Positions 1 through 9,700 of a DNA stretch of 10,483 bases are shown piece by piece. Origin of the DNA: Legionella genomosp. 1 (GTDB lineage Bacteria; Pseudomonadota; Gammaproteobacteria; Legionellales; Legionellaceae). Positions within the stretch are counted from its first letter, which is position 1, and each line of letters starts with the position of its first letter. The stretch spans positions 1 through 10,483 of the forward strand of contig CAMBDN010000071.1 of assembly GCA_945865355.1 (NCBI GenBank). Direction: 5' to 3'. The position numbers and the translations under genes are program-made. A model generated the notes under the pieces. It had not been told where the DNA came from, did no database searches, and saw only the letters and a list, made by a program, of their open reading frames with translations.

Positions 1-2
1 TG

Positions 3-2717
3 CAACAAACATTGCACCAACTTCCGCCAGAATCACAGCAACCCGTTATCGTTAAAACCTCTGATGCATCTACTGATTTGCTCTACATTAGTCTAGATAG
101 CATGGACCTGACACCACAACAAATCACCGACTATGCCTTGCGTGTTGTACAACCACAATTACAAACGATTGATGGTGTCGCAAAAGCTGAAATTCTAGGT
201 GGAGCGACTTACTCGATGAGAGTATTTCTTAACCCAATCAAAATGGCTGCCCTTCATGTTGCACCTGCTGAAGTATTCACAGTCCTTGCACAAAACAATT
301 TTTTAACAGCTGCAGGTAGCACAAAAGGCGAATACGTCGCTATTAATATCACAGCCCAAACTGACTTAAATAGCGTTAATGAATTTAGCAAACTGATTGT
401 CCGGAGTGACAAGCACTCGATCATCCGACTAAACGATATCGCCAAAGTTAAATTAGGTTCGCAAAGTTATGACTCCAGTGTCACCTTCGATGGAAAAAAA
501 GCCGTTTTCTTAGGAATTGCTCCGACGCCTACCGCCAACCCTTTAACTGTCATTAGTCAAGTACGTAAAGTATTTCCTTCAATCCAACGACAATTTCCAC
601 CGTCCTTATCTGGAACTATCGTTTATGACGCAACTGATTTTATTAGAGCATCTATCAAAGAAGTGGTGATTACCATTGCTGAAGCAGCATTGATTGTCAT
701 CGTGGTTATTTTCCTCTTTTTAGGGTCAATCCGCTCCGTTCTCATTCCTATTGTAACGATTCCTTTATCGTTGATTGGAGTATGTACCCTCATGTTATTT
801 TTGGGTTATTCCATCAATTTACTCACCTTACTTGCTTTCGTATTAGCCATTGGCTTAGTGGTAGACGATGCCATTGTTGTTGTAGAAAATATCCATCGTC
901 ACATAGAGGAAGGAAAAACACCATTCGAAGCAGCCATCGAGGGCGCTCGAGAAATTGCCACCCCCGTTATTGCAATGACCATTACCTTGGCGGCAGTTTA
1001 TGCCCCAATTGGGTTCATGCAGGGTTTAACCGGGGTATTGTTTAAAGAATTCGCCTTCACCCTTGCCTGTGCGGTCATCATATCAGGAATTATTGCGCTG
1101 ACACTTTCACCAATGATGTGCTCCAAGCTTCTTTCACATGAACTTAGCGGAGGCCAATTCGTTCAGTTTCTAGATAATTTATTCAATCAATTAAAAGTTC
1201 GCTATCAGCATGCACTGCACAGCCTACTCGATACACGCGCTATTATGTTAGTGTTTGCGGCAGTCGTCTTGCTCATGCTGCCTTATTTATATAACCACAC
1301 ATCAAAAGAAACAGCACCAGAAGAAGATCAAGGCTTCTTTTTTGTTGTTGCAACAGCCCCACAGTACGCGACGCTTCAATACATTGAAGCTTACACCAAA
1401 ACCTTTGAGAAAATTTATGAAAGTTTTCCTGAAGCGAGTCATTTTTTTACCATTAATAACACGACCCAGCCTATTTCTGGTTTAGTATTAAAGCCATGGG
1501 ATCAACGCTCAAAAAGTCAGTTTGCAATGAAGCAACCTTTGCAAAGCAAGTTGGATAAAGTAGCCGGACTCAAGGCTTTTTCAATGATCCCTCCTCCCCT
1601 ACCAGGAGGCGGTAGCGGAACGCCCATACAATTTGTTATCAAAACAACCAATGATTTTCAAAGCTTACTCGATGTATCCAATAAATTATTGGACAAGGCC
1701 AAGAGAAGTGGGCTATTTATTTATCTGGATAATAGTTTGAAAATTAATCAGCCAGAAATCACCCTAGAAATAAATCGCTCCAAAGCATCTGATCTTGGGC
1801 TCAACATGCAAGCCATTGGCAGCAGCTTAACCAGCGCTTTATCTGGCGGATATGTTAACTTCTTCAATTTACAAGGTCGTAGTTATCAGGTCATTCCACA
1901 ATTGGATAGACGTTTTCGCTTAAACCCCAAACAATTAGGTCAAATTTACTTACAAACAGCATCTGGTTCCATGGTCCCTCTTTCAACAGTCATCAATCCT
2001 GTGTCCATCACACGACCTAATTCAGTATCACATTTCCAACAGTTGAATTCTGCAACGATCCAAGGCGTCATGATGCCCGGGACAACATTGGGACAAGGCA
2101 TCTCCTTTTTACAGGAAGAAGCCAATCATGTATTACCGAAAGGATTTGCCTATGATTATGGTGGCCAATCTCGACAATTCATCCAAGAAGGTAACACGCT
2201 TGTACTTGCCTTTTTATTATCTATTATTGTTATTTTCCTTGTGCTCTCAGCACAATATGAGAGTTTTCGCGACCCTCTCATCATCATGATCAGTGTACCC
2301 ATGGCCATTTGCGGCGCGTTAATACCTTTGAACCTAGGTGCTGCGAGCATTAATATTTACACTCAAGTTGGGCTGATTACCCTAATTGGACTTATCAGTA
2401 AACATGGTATTTTAATCGTTAGCTTTGCAAATCAATTGCAACGAGACAAAAACCTTGATAAGCGAGCCGCTGTTGAAGAGGCCGCGGCCATTCGTCTACG
2501 ACCCATATTAATGACCACTGCCGCAATGGTATTTGGCGTTCTACCCTTACTAATCGCTTCCGGTGCAGGGGCCGTAAGCCGTTTTGATATTGGTTTGGTG
2601 ATTTCAACGGGGTTATTGATTGGCACATGCTTTACTTTGTTTGTAGTGCCAACCATTTACACCTACATTGCCACCGATCATCGCCTCGCTCAAAAAAAGC
2701 CCGAGAAGTCTGAATAA
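3..2717 (+). CDS. RND-family multidrug efflux permease, 5' end outside the window
   Basis: Inner-membrane proton-driven pump subunit of the hydrophobe/amphiphile exporter type, expected to work as a trimer with a periplasmic adaptor and an outer-membrane channel. The reading frame is open to the left edge. A TTG at position 12 is an internal Leu codon, not a start. Against AcrB the visible protein (904 residues) begins near AcrB residue 117, so about 115-120 residues are missing. Seen in order: porter-domain sequence, a first transmembrane block, the TM4 proton-relay pair in GLVVDDAIVVVEN (Asp288 and Asp289 of the visible part, matching AcrB D407/D408), a second periplasmic half opening with EEDQGFF, and the second membrane block with the relay Lys in GLISKHGILIV (Lys800, matching AcrB K940). 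The frame is intact and ends in a polar tail. The substrate cannot be told from sequence. No partner gene follows; an adaptor gene may lie upstream, outside the window. Confidence 0.95.
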   Translation, partial: QQTLHQLPPESQQPVIVKTSDASTDLLYISLDSMDLTPQQITDYALRVVQPQLQTIDGVAKAEILGGATYSMRVFLNPIKMAALHVAPAEVFTVLAQNNFLTAAGSTKGEYVAINITAQTDLNSVNEFSKLIVRSDKHSIIRLNDIAKVKLGSQSYDSSVTFDGKKAVFLGIAPTPTANPLTVISQVRKVFPSIQRQFPPSLSGTIVYDATDFIRASIKEVVITIAEAALIVIVVIFLFLGSIRSVLIPIVTIPLSLIGVCTLMLFLGYSINLLTLLAFVLAIGLVVDDAIVVVENIHRHIEEGKTPFEAAIEGAREIATPVIAMTITLAAVYAPIGFMQGLTGVLFKEFAFTLACAVIISGIIALTLSPMMCSKLLSHELSGGQFVQFLDNLFNQLKVRYQHALHSLLDTRAIMLVFAAVVLLMLPYLYNHTSKETAPEEDQGFFFVVATAPQYATLQYIEAYTKTFEKIYESFPEASHFFTINNTTQPISGLVLKPWDQRSKSQFAMKQPLQSKLDKVAGLKAFSMIPPPLPGGGSGTPIQFVIKTTNDFQSLLDVSNKLLDKAKRSGLFIYLDNSLKINQPEITLEINRSKASDLGLNMQAIGSSLTSALSGGYVNFFNLQGRSYQVIPQLDRRFRLNPKQLGQIYLQTASGSMVPLSTVINPVSITRPNSVSHFQQLNSATIQGVMMPGTTLGQGISFLQEEANHVLPKGFAYDYGGQSRQFIQEGNTLVLAFLLSIIVIFLVLSAQYESFRDPLIIMISVPMAICGALIPLNLGAASINIYTQVGLITLIGLISKHGILIVSFANQLQRDKNLDKRAAVEEAAAIRLRPILMTTAAMVFGVLPLLIASGAGAVSRFDIGLVISTGLLIGTCFTLFVVPTIYTYIATDHRLAQKKPEKSE

Positions 2718-2730
2718 GTCTTTATCGTAA

Positions 2731-2753
2731 AGGGATCATTAAAAATGATCCCT
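2731..2753. terminator. Perfect hairpin between convergent genes, possible bidirectional terminator
   Basis: AGGGATCATT, a three-base loop (AAA), then AATGATCCCT form a perfect 10-bp stem, 13 bases after the stop of the RND gene and 66 bases beyond the stop of the opposing - strand gene. Position between convergent genes favours a shared terminator. Against a classical intrinsic terminator, neither side has a real T tract (GCTACTTG on the + side; TTACGATA on the - side) and the stem is only moderately GC-rich. It may instead protect 3' ends. Confidence 0.5.
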
Positions 2754-2819
2754 GCTACTTGATACTAGCTAGAAACACATTGAGACAGCGCTCTAGAGGT
2801 TAATGAAAAAGTATCCTAA

Positions 2820-3761
2820 TCAGACCGCTAGACGAGGAGCATAGCTACCCTCTTGTTCTCTGTTACGTACCGAAACAGCACAACTACTGGCAAAAAAGCC
2901 AAGACTTGCAACAGTAATTAACGATACCGCAACGGTTAGACCAACCGACATGGGTGATAACAACCCAAGGGCAAGCAAACATGCGACACCAATTACACCG
3001 GACAAAATCAATGTTGCAGGATGAGCCATAACACGGATAAAAAAAGAAGGGTTACCTATGGGAGCTCCCCTATGATGATGAGAAACTCTCTCCGCAATCA
3101 TACGCACTGGTTCATCCTCGAGAACCCTACTACGGTAAGGTTGACCCTCAAAAGACACTCTACGAGGCAGATGCTCCGGGAATAATTCATTGATCGAAGC
3201 CTGTGAGAAATTTGCATTTCTTAGCTTATCAAGGATCGTTTCTTGATGCTTAAGCTGATCTTTTACATCGTTTATCTCAGTTTCTAGGTGCTGGGGCAAT
3301 TGCTGTCCATTCGTACCTAAACGCTCTGCTTGCTCATTAAGATCATCTAAGCGACTTTGTAGCACTACTTTTTGATCATTAATAGCGTTCGCATTTCGCT
3401 TAATAATATCTAAAACATCTGCTCTGAGAATAAATTCAAGTGATTGGATGGGGCATTGGATACAGTCTCTAAGAGAAATGACATGCTGTCGCAACGCTTC
3501 AATTGCCTCTTCCCGTTCAATCAAAACACGCTTTGCATCATTTGTTGATAACTGGATGAGATCACGATAAAGCTGATTCCGACTAACATTAAATCCCAAA
3601 TGCATCAATAGTCCAACCGGAAAAAATATTGCTGTAATAAGGGCCGTACCAACTCCTGGTGTTGATTGGTAAATAAGCTCATCATACATCTGAAGAAAAC
3701 TGCGGGAAAATTTTTCTCTAGCGGCTAAATAGCCATCAGGGTAGTCCGGGTTATTGGGCAT
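2820..3761 (-). CDS. Unrecognised coiled-coil protein with hydrophobic segments, effector-like
   Basis: I do not recognise this 313-residue protein. It has a polar N-terminus without a signal peptide, a hydrophobic stretch at about residues 36-57 (GVGTALITAIFFPVGLLMHL), a long charged helical region with coiled-coil character at about 60-182, a basic/His-containing linker (SHHHRG near 227-232), then two closely spaced hydrophobic helices at about 249-268 and 272-296 and a short polar tail. The design fits a membrane-associated protein. The tail has acidic residues at -10 and -12 and Leu at -3, loosely like Dot/Icm secretion signals; this is inference. Start choice: a TTG at 3773 in the same frame would leave a leader of only about 12 nt without a ribosome site. 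ATG at 3761 has GAG (3769-3771) seven bases upstream and about 24 nt from the predicted transcript start, so ATG is preferred. Transcribed alone, divergent from valS and convergent with the RND gene. Confidence 0.8.
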   Translation of the reverse strand: MPNNPDYPDGYLAAREKFSRSFLQMYDELIYQSTPGVGTALITAIFFPVGLLMHLGFNVSRNQLYRDLIQLSTNDAKRVLIEREEAIEALRQHVISLRDCIQCPIQSLEFILRADVLDIIKRNANAINDQKVVLQSRLDDLNEQAERLGTNGQQLPQHLETEINDVKDQLKHQETILDKLRNANFSQASINELFPEHLPRRVSFEGQPYRSRVLEDEPVRMIAERVSHHHRGAPIGNPSFFIRVMAHPATLILSGVIGVACLLALGLLSPMSVGLTVAVSLITVASLGFFASSCAVSVRNREQEGSYAPRLAV

Positions 3762-3791
3762 AATTAGGCTCAATTAAAACAAAGAGCGCAA

Positions 3792-3820
3792 ATATTACTC
3801 TTTCAATGGTGCACTGTCAA
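3792..3820 (-). promoter_or_regulatory. Near-consensus sigma-70 promoter for the - strand coiled-coil gene
   Basis: Read on the - strand, a perfect -35 TTGACA (3820-3815) is followed by a 17-bp spacer and a -10 TAATAT (3797-3792), five of six matches to TATAAT. The predicted transcript start is near 3785, giving a leader of about 24 nt to the ATG at 3761. The match and the ideal spacing make this the best promoter in the window. Confidence 0.8.
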
Positions 3821-3839
3821 ATCAAGAGCAGCGAACAAC

Positions 3840-3928
3840 GGTAAGAAAATTTAGCACTGTAGCGGAATCATTTAAACGTTATCCCCGCATTACTCATGCA
3901 GCTAACCCATTGAATAAATTATCTTACC
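3840..3928. repeat. Imperfect inverted repeat in the divergent intergenic region
   Basis: The 14-base arm GGTAAGAAAATTTA (3840-3853) is matched by the reverse complement of 3915-3928 (GGTAAGATAATTTA), 13 of 14 identical, with 61 bases between the arms. It lies between the -35 of the - strand gene and the valS promoter. It could be an operator pair, a remnant of a small mobile repeat, or chance in AT-rich DNA. The rest of the 234-bp gap shows only the two promoters and no convincing gene. Confidence 0.4.
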
Positions 3929-3949
3929 CTGTTCAATTTGCAGGAATGG

Positions 3950-3978
3950 TTATTTTTTTTCCATAAATATGTTAAAAT
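3950..3978 (+). promoter_or_regulatory. Probable valS promoter with extended -10
   Basis: An extended -10, TGT followed by TAAAAT (3973-3978), lies 29 bases before the valS ATG. A weak -35 candidate, TTATTT (3950-3955), sits 17 bp upstream inside a T-rich run. The predicted start is near 3985, giving a leader of about 23 nt with CAGG (3997-4000) seven bases before the ATG as ribosome site. The short leader leaves no room for a T-box or an attenuator. Confidence 0.55.
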
Positions 3979-4007
3979 CCGCAACTTTCATCCATACAGG
4001 TTAAACC

Positions 4008-6773
4008 ATGGAAAAAACATACTCCCCTGAGGCAATTGAACAATCATGCTATCAAACATGGGAAGGAAAAAACTATTTTGAGCCTCAAGGTGAAGGGAAA
4101 AGCTATTGCATCATGCTACCGCCGCCTAATGTGACCGGAAGTTTGCATATGGGCCATGGTTTTCAGCATACACTCATTGATACGGTGATTCGTTATCATC
4201 GCATGATGGGAGAGCGTACCTTATGGCAGCCAGGTACAGATCATGCTGGTATTTCTACTCAATTAATCGTTGAGGGGCAACTTGATAAAGAAGGTCTATC
4301 ACGAAAAGACATGACGCGTGAGCAATTTCTGGAACGTGTGTGGGCCTGGAAAGAGGAGTCAGGTGGAGAAATTACTCGTCAAATGCGGCGGATTGGTTCA
4401 TCCCCTGCCTGGTCTCGTGAACGTTTCACGATGGATGAAGGATTATCAGCTGCAGTCCAAAAGGTATTCGTACAATTGCATGATGAAGGGCTCATTTATC
4501 GTGGCACCCGTTTAGTCAATTGGGATCCAAAATTAGGAACCGCCATCTCTGATCTTGAAGTGCTTTCTGAAGAAGAAGATGGCTTTCTCTGGCATATTCG
4601 TTACCCCATTGTCGACTCAACGGAGTCATTGGTCATTGCAACAACACGACCTGAAACACTGCTGGGCGATGCGGCGGTGGCCGTTCATCCAGACGATCCA
4701 CGCTACCAACATTTAATTGGCAAGCAAGTACACTTGCCATTGTGTGACCGCATTATTCCAATTATTGCAGATACCTATGTTCTGCAAGACTTCGGCAGCG
4801 GTTGTGTAAAAATTACACCAGCGCATGATTTTAACGATTATGAAGTCGGTAAACGGCACCAACTGCCACAAATCAGCATCCTTACCAAAAAAGGCACTAT
4901 TAATAAAAATGCACCGATCGCGTACCAAGGCATAGACCGATTTGTCGCGCGCGAAAGGATTATTCAAGACTTAGAAAAAGTAAACCTTCTGGTTAAAACA
5001 GAAGCGCATAAATTAAAAATTCCACGTGGTGAAAAATCAAATGTTATCATCGAGCCACTATTAACGGATCAGTGGTACGTCAAAACCAAACCACTAGCAC
5101 AACCAGCAATCGATGCCGTAAAAAAAGGCGACATTCGCTTCATCCCCGAGAATTGGAGTAAAACTTATTTTCAATGGATGGAAAATATTGAGGATTGGTG
5201 TATCAGCCGCCAACTCTGGTGGGGTCACCGAATTCCCGCTTGGTATGATATTGAAGGGCATGTTTACGTGGGTTATAGCGAAAATGACGTCCGCTTCAAA
5301 TACAAATTAGATGATTCTGTAATTCTTAAACAAGATGAAGATGTATTAGATACCTGGTTTTCTTCAGCTTTATGGCCATTTTCAACATTAGGTTGGCCCG
5401 AGCGCACGTCAGAATTAGAACAATTTTATCCAACATCGGTGCTATTCACTGGATTTGACATTATTTTCTTCTGGGTTGCGCGCATGATCATGATGGGCTT
5501 GAAATTCACCGGGAAAATTCCTTTTAAAGAAATCATTATTACGGGACTGATTTGTGATGGTGAAGGGAAAAAAATGTCAAAATCAAAGGGCAACGTCCTT
5601 GATCCCATAGACATTATTGATGGCATAGACATCGATAGCCTTATCGCCAAACGAACCAGTAATCTAATGCTCAATTCGGTACGTGATAAAATAACAAAAG
5701 CCACTCGTAAACAATTCCCCGATGGAATAGCCGCCTTCGGTGCAGATGCATTACGCTTTACATTTTGCTCGATTGCCTCAAATGCACGGACGGTCCGTTT
5801 TGATATGGGTCGCGTAGAAGGCTACCGTAATTTTTGTAACAAATTGTGGAATGCAGCACGCTTTGTATTGCAGAGTACGGATGAAGAACGAATCGATTTC
5901 GGTGATGGCGCATTTCAATACAGTCCTGCTGACGAATGGATTTTGTCCAAGCTTCAGCGGACCATCAACCAGTGCCATCATTATTTTGCAACTTATCGCT
6001 TTGACTTGCTGGCAAATACCTTATACGACTTTGTCTGGCATGAATACTGCGACTGGTATTTAGAACTATCAAAACCTGTATTATATGATGAGAAGTCATT
6101 AGGTGCTAAAAAACGTGGCACACGCCATACATTGATCCATGTTCTCGATCAAATTCTCAAACTATTGCATCCCTTAATGCCATTCATCACCGAAGAAATT
6201 TGGCAATTAACCACCAAAAATATGAACGAGCACGGCGAAACAATCATGCTATGCCAATATCCCAAAGAAGATAAAAAACACATCAATGAACACATTGAAG
6301 AGGAATTAGAATGGGTGAAAAAAATCGTACAGTCAATTCGTACGATCCGCAGTGAAATGTCGGTTAGCCCCGCCAAACTGATCCCACTGAATATGCAAAA
6401 CGCTTCCACCGCCATGCGGGAAAGAGTGAATAAGTACTTGCAAACATTATTGTCCCTAAGTAGGTTAACACATATACATTGTTTATCTGCTGGTGAGGAA
6501 GTACCCGTGTCAGCATCAGCTATCGTGGGCGATCTGGAATTACTGATTCCTATGGCCGGCCTGATTGATAAAGAAGCTGAATTAGGTCGTCTTGAGAAAG
6601 AACTAGCTCGTCTTGATAAAGAAATTTCGCTTTTTGAAGGTAAACTTAATAATCCTAAATTTACTGACAAAGCGCCAGCAGATATCATAATTAAAGAGCA
6701 AGAGAAACTCGCGCAAGCAAAGCTCGCAAAAGAGAAGCTATTGCATCACCAGAAGACGATTAAAACGTTGTAA
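4008..6773 (+). CDS. valS: Valyl-tRNA synthetase (EC 6.1.1.9)
   Basis: Cytoplasmic class Ia aminoacyl-tRNA synthetase that charges tRNA-Val with valine using ATP and edits mischarged Thr. Complete at 921 residues, slightly shorter than the E. coli enzyme (951), and collinear with it from MEKTY onward. Seen in order: the HIGH-type motif as HMGH at residues 47-50 within PPPNVTGSLHMGHGF; the CP1 editing domain with TTRPETLLGD (from residue 212) and GSGCVKITPAHDFNDYEVG (from 263); the return to the catalytic core at DWCISRQLWWGHRIPAW (about 396-411); KMSKS at 522-526; the helical anticodon-binding domain from about 640; and the C-terminal tRNA-binding coiled coil from about residue 855 to the end. 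All hallmark residues are present and the frame is unbroken, so the enzyme should be active. The start is supported by CAGG seven bases upstream. The next gene starts about 19 bases after the stop with no terminator visible, so read-through is likely. Confidence 0.99.
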   Translation: MEKTYSPEAIEQSCYQTWEGKNYFEPQGEGKSYCIMLPPPNVTGSLHMGHGFQHTLIDTVIRYHRMMGERTLWQPGTDHAGISTQLIVEGQLDKEGLSRKDMTREQFLERVWAWKEESGGEITRQMRRIGSSPAWSRERFTMDEGLSAAVQKVFVQLHDEGLIYRGTRLVNWDPKLGTAISDLEVLSEEEDGFLWHIRYPIVDSTESLVIATTRPETLLGDAAVAVHPDDPRYQHLIGKQVHLPLCDRIIPIIADTYVLQDFGSGCVKITPAHDFNDYEVGKRHQLPQISILTKKGTINKNAPIAYQGIDRFVARERIIQDLEKVNLLVKTEAHKLKIPRGEKSNVIIEPLLTDQWYVKTKPLAQPAIDAVKKGDIRFIPENWSKTYFQWMENIEDWCISRQLWWGHRIPAWYDIEGHVYVGYSENDVRFKYKLDDSVILKQDEDVLDTWFSSALWPFSTLGWPERTSELEQFYPTSVLFTGFDIIFFWVARMIMMGLKFTGKIPFKEIIITGLICDGEGKKMSKSKGNVLDPIDIIDGIDIDSLIAKRTSNLMLNSVRDKITKATRKQFPDGIAAFGADALRFTFCSIASNARTVRFDMGRVEGYRNFCNKLWNAARFVLQSTDEERIDFGDGAFQYSPADEWILSKLQRTINQCHHYFATYRFDLLANTLYDFVWHEYCDWYLELSKPVLYDEKSLGAKKRGTRHTLIHVLDQILKLLHPLMPFITEEIWQLTTKNMNEHGETIMLCQYPKEDKKHINEHIEEELEWVKKIVQSIRTIRSEMSVSPAKLIPLNMQNASTAMRERVNKYLQTLLSLSRLTHIHCLSAGEEVPVSASAIVGDLELLIPMAGLIDKEAELGRLEKELARLDKEISLFEGKLNNPKFTDKAPADIIIKEQEKLAQAKLAKEKLLHHQKTIKTL

Positions 6774-6792
6774 ATAATGAAAATGGTTGAAT

Positions 6793-9700
6793 ATGATGAT
6801 AAAAATAAATAACAGCTACTACAAACCTAAAAAGCCGGCTAACACGCTGTCTACCACAATGTGGGATATTTTAAAATTTGTAGTTAAAGTACCTATTACG
6901 CTCCCCCGATGGATAGCATCTTTTCTACTATCCCGCGCTTTGGTATTTATTGTACTAAACCCTGATAATATTAAACCACAAAAAACCATACACCATGTCT
7001 TTTTGACCGATGACCCAGAGGAAAAAGGTACGGTCATTGTCAATTTACGACCTCGCGAATCCTATAAGACGCTACTTGATTATCTGCTTAAATTTAGCAG
7101 CTACTTATCTATTTCAAGCAGCAAAGCAAAAATACTCCGAGCAAGTAACTCCAAGGATAAGGCTCACGTTGATGAATTACTCAAAGCAATAAATTTACTG
7201 ATAAAAGGGAAATCTACTGCAAAAAATTGTGAAAATAAGCAGTTCGGTTGGGAAGACATACATTTCAAAGGTTTAGAATTCTTTGATGAAGAGCTTCAAT
7301 TATATTTTTTTAACAAACTGACCGAGCAGCACGGTGAAGCCGTCAATAAACCACGCGATACCCATATGGAGTTTTTTACCCTACAAACATCAGATGGGGC
7401 AAGGCTTGACTCCGTTTCATTAGCAGCAAAGGGTGAGGAACTAAAGCCCATGTCTGAACGAAAATTTGTTCTTACATGCATCGTTCGTGACCAGAATTTC
7501 ATCTCATGGCTTAAAGATTTCAAGTATTCAGCAGATCAAATTGGTTGTACCGCTGTCAGCTTTAATTACCGTGGCATCGATTACAGCCAAGGCAGGGTCT
7601 GGACTCAGCAAAACATGATCGATGATGTCCTAGCACAAGTTGACCGTTTGCTTGCATTAGGCGCAACACCAGAAAATATTGGATTAGAAGGTCAATGTCT
7701 TGGCGGCGCAATTGCAACAATAGTTGCCGCGCACCTTCATGAAAAAGGCCTTAAAGTCAAGGTATACAATGAGCGCTCATTTCGCTCCCTACCCCACGGC
7801 ATTGCTGGCTATTTTTTACCGCCAGCTAATTGCAATTTATGGAACCCGATTAATTGGTTAAGATATCTAACCGTTGGTATCGTTTATATTATCACCTCCC
7901 CACTTGTCTGGCTCTGCGGCTGGTCACTTGATGCTGAAAGTGCTTGGGATAAAATACCTGCTGCAGATAAAGATTACTCACAAATTCACAATCCGTTAGA
8001 TGTCGATGCAACGGCTACTCAACACGATGGTATCATCGAAGGAAGCTGGGCATCGATAGGCGCACACGCGGATGATCAACGAGCAAGTATTGCTGCTAAA
8101 CAACGTAGAGGACAACGACTAACAACAGAGGAAAAAGAGCTGATCGTCGATAAATCCGAACATCATCTTTTTAAAGTATCACCAAAAAAACCTCACAAAG
8201 ACAAAAATAGATTGGCTCACTTTCTTGCTAGACGTCAGCTCGTCCAAACGGATAGATACGAGCCAAGACACATGCATGAGCATATGGTCCAAAGTTTTAA
8301 ACAAAAATTTTCCCATTCAAATGATAGTTCACAGCATGTAAAGTTATCGCCACTAATACCCTACCAGTATAATCCGCATACTCATGTAAAAATTTGGCTA
8401 TCTAACAATCCAAATGTGTTCATGAATTTCGAAAATCAGATGCGCCTAATTGAAATGCGTGAAAAAAATCCCTTGGACGTGATACATCTGGTATACGATT
8501 CATCTCTGTTAACTGAAAAAGCCTGTAGTGAATTAGTTGAATTTTGTAATGAAAATAACATCATCCCTGTTGATGCTGACAAACTGACAGAACGACTGAA
8601 ATCACCCAATGAAGAACAATTGTATTCGTTTTATAAAGATGAAATAGGCCATCTAAGCGCTGGAGGTAATTTAGCCGTCGCCAGTGACATCATCAGATGG
8701 ATTTCACCTATCTACAATCTAGGTACATACACCGATTTTGATGTTCCAGTTGATACAACAATGCTCCCTGATAGAGTCGCCGTTGCTGCGCCTTTATTGT
8801 TAAATATTGGTAGTTTTAGAATTGGTAAAATGGAAATGATTCTTGCTAACAATGATTATGTTGCGATTGTAGATGCGTCCGCCGCAAAACCAAAAATAGA
8901 ACAAATCCAGACTGGGATTATCTCCAAGTTGACCCGATATGATACTGATTTTGTTGAAAAAACAGCAGCAGCTCTTGGAGGCGATAGACCTATTAAACAA
9001 AAGTTAGTAAATACGATGAAAAATCGTACGGAGTCTATCTATCTGCAAAAATCTAAACTAGCAAATTCAGGAATATCGCCCAAGTCATCCAGGGAACTAA
9101 GAGCCTACCTCAATGATGTGACCACAGATAGAGATAAGTTTTTAGAATTTAATAAAACATCGCCACAAGAACCTTATAAACACGTCATAAAACGATTAAG
9201 GAAGGAGCTTACCCAACAACTTACGACCATCAAATGGTTTTTTTTCAGAATAGAGTATGATCAAATTAAAAAAGCATTATCGCAAGACGATGAGAAATTA
9301 ATAGCCTACTTAATGAAAAAAGAGCGATCGCTTTATTTAAAATCGATTGTAGTCTGCACAACAGGTCCAATAGAAGTTGCCAACTCATTATTTGGTGAAT
9401 ATGTATACAGCTCAAAGAAGTTTAGTTACCGAGCTCAGCCTTACTCATTTAAACACTACGATCTTGAAAAAGCATTTGAGTCAAAGAATTCTATTCCATT
9501 GCATGAAAATATTGTAGGCATGTTACAATTTCTTGGTACCCAAGATGGCCAATTAAATGACTCATCTTGGTTAGAAGAAGGCAGAAAATTACAAAACATT
9601 CGCCAACAAGAGCTAGAAAAACGAAAAAAACACCTCGCATTAAATTTGCCGCTTCTACTATCATCCGCACGCATAACAATAAAAAATGAACTTAAGAACC

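Noticed and set aside
12..14. TTG as the start of the RND gene
   Set aside because: The frame is open to the window edge and alignment with AcrB places this Leu near residue 117; the real start is upstream, outside the window.
782..1045. Second + strand frame within the RND gene
   Set aside because: It overlaps the highly conserved TM4 and following sequence of the permease in another frame; a shadow of the real gene.
3771..3773. TTG as the start of the - strand coiled-coil gene
   Set aside because: It lies only about 12 bases after the predicted transcript start with no ribosome site, while ATG at 3761 has GAG at good spacing.
3979..4007. T-box or attenuator controlling valS
   Set aside because: The leader after the likely promoter is only about 23-30 bases, too short for such structures, and T-boxes are not typical of gammaproteobacteria.
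6149..6688. Long - strand open frame (179 codons) inside valS
   Set aside because: It is antisense to the conserved 3' part of valS, Ser-rich, has no ribosome site, and mirrors codon bias of the real gene.
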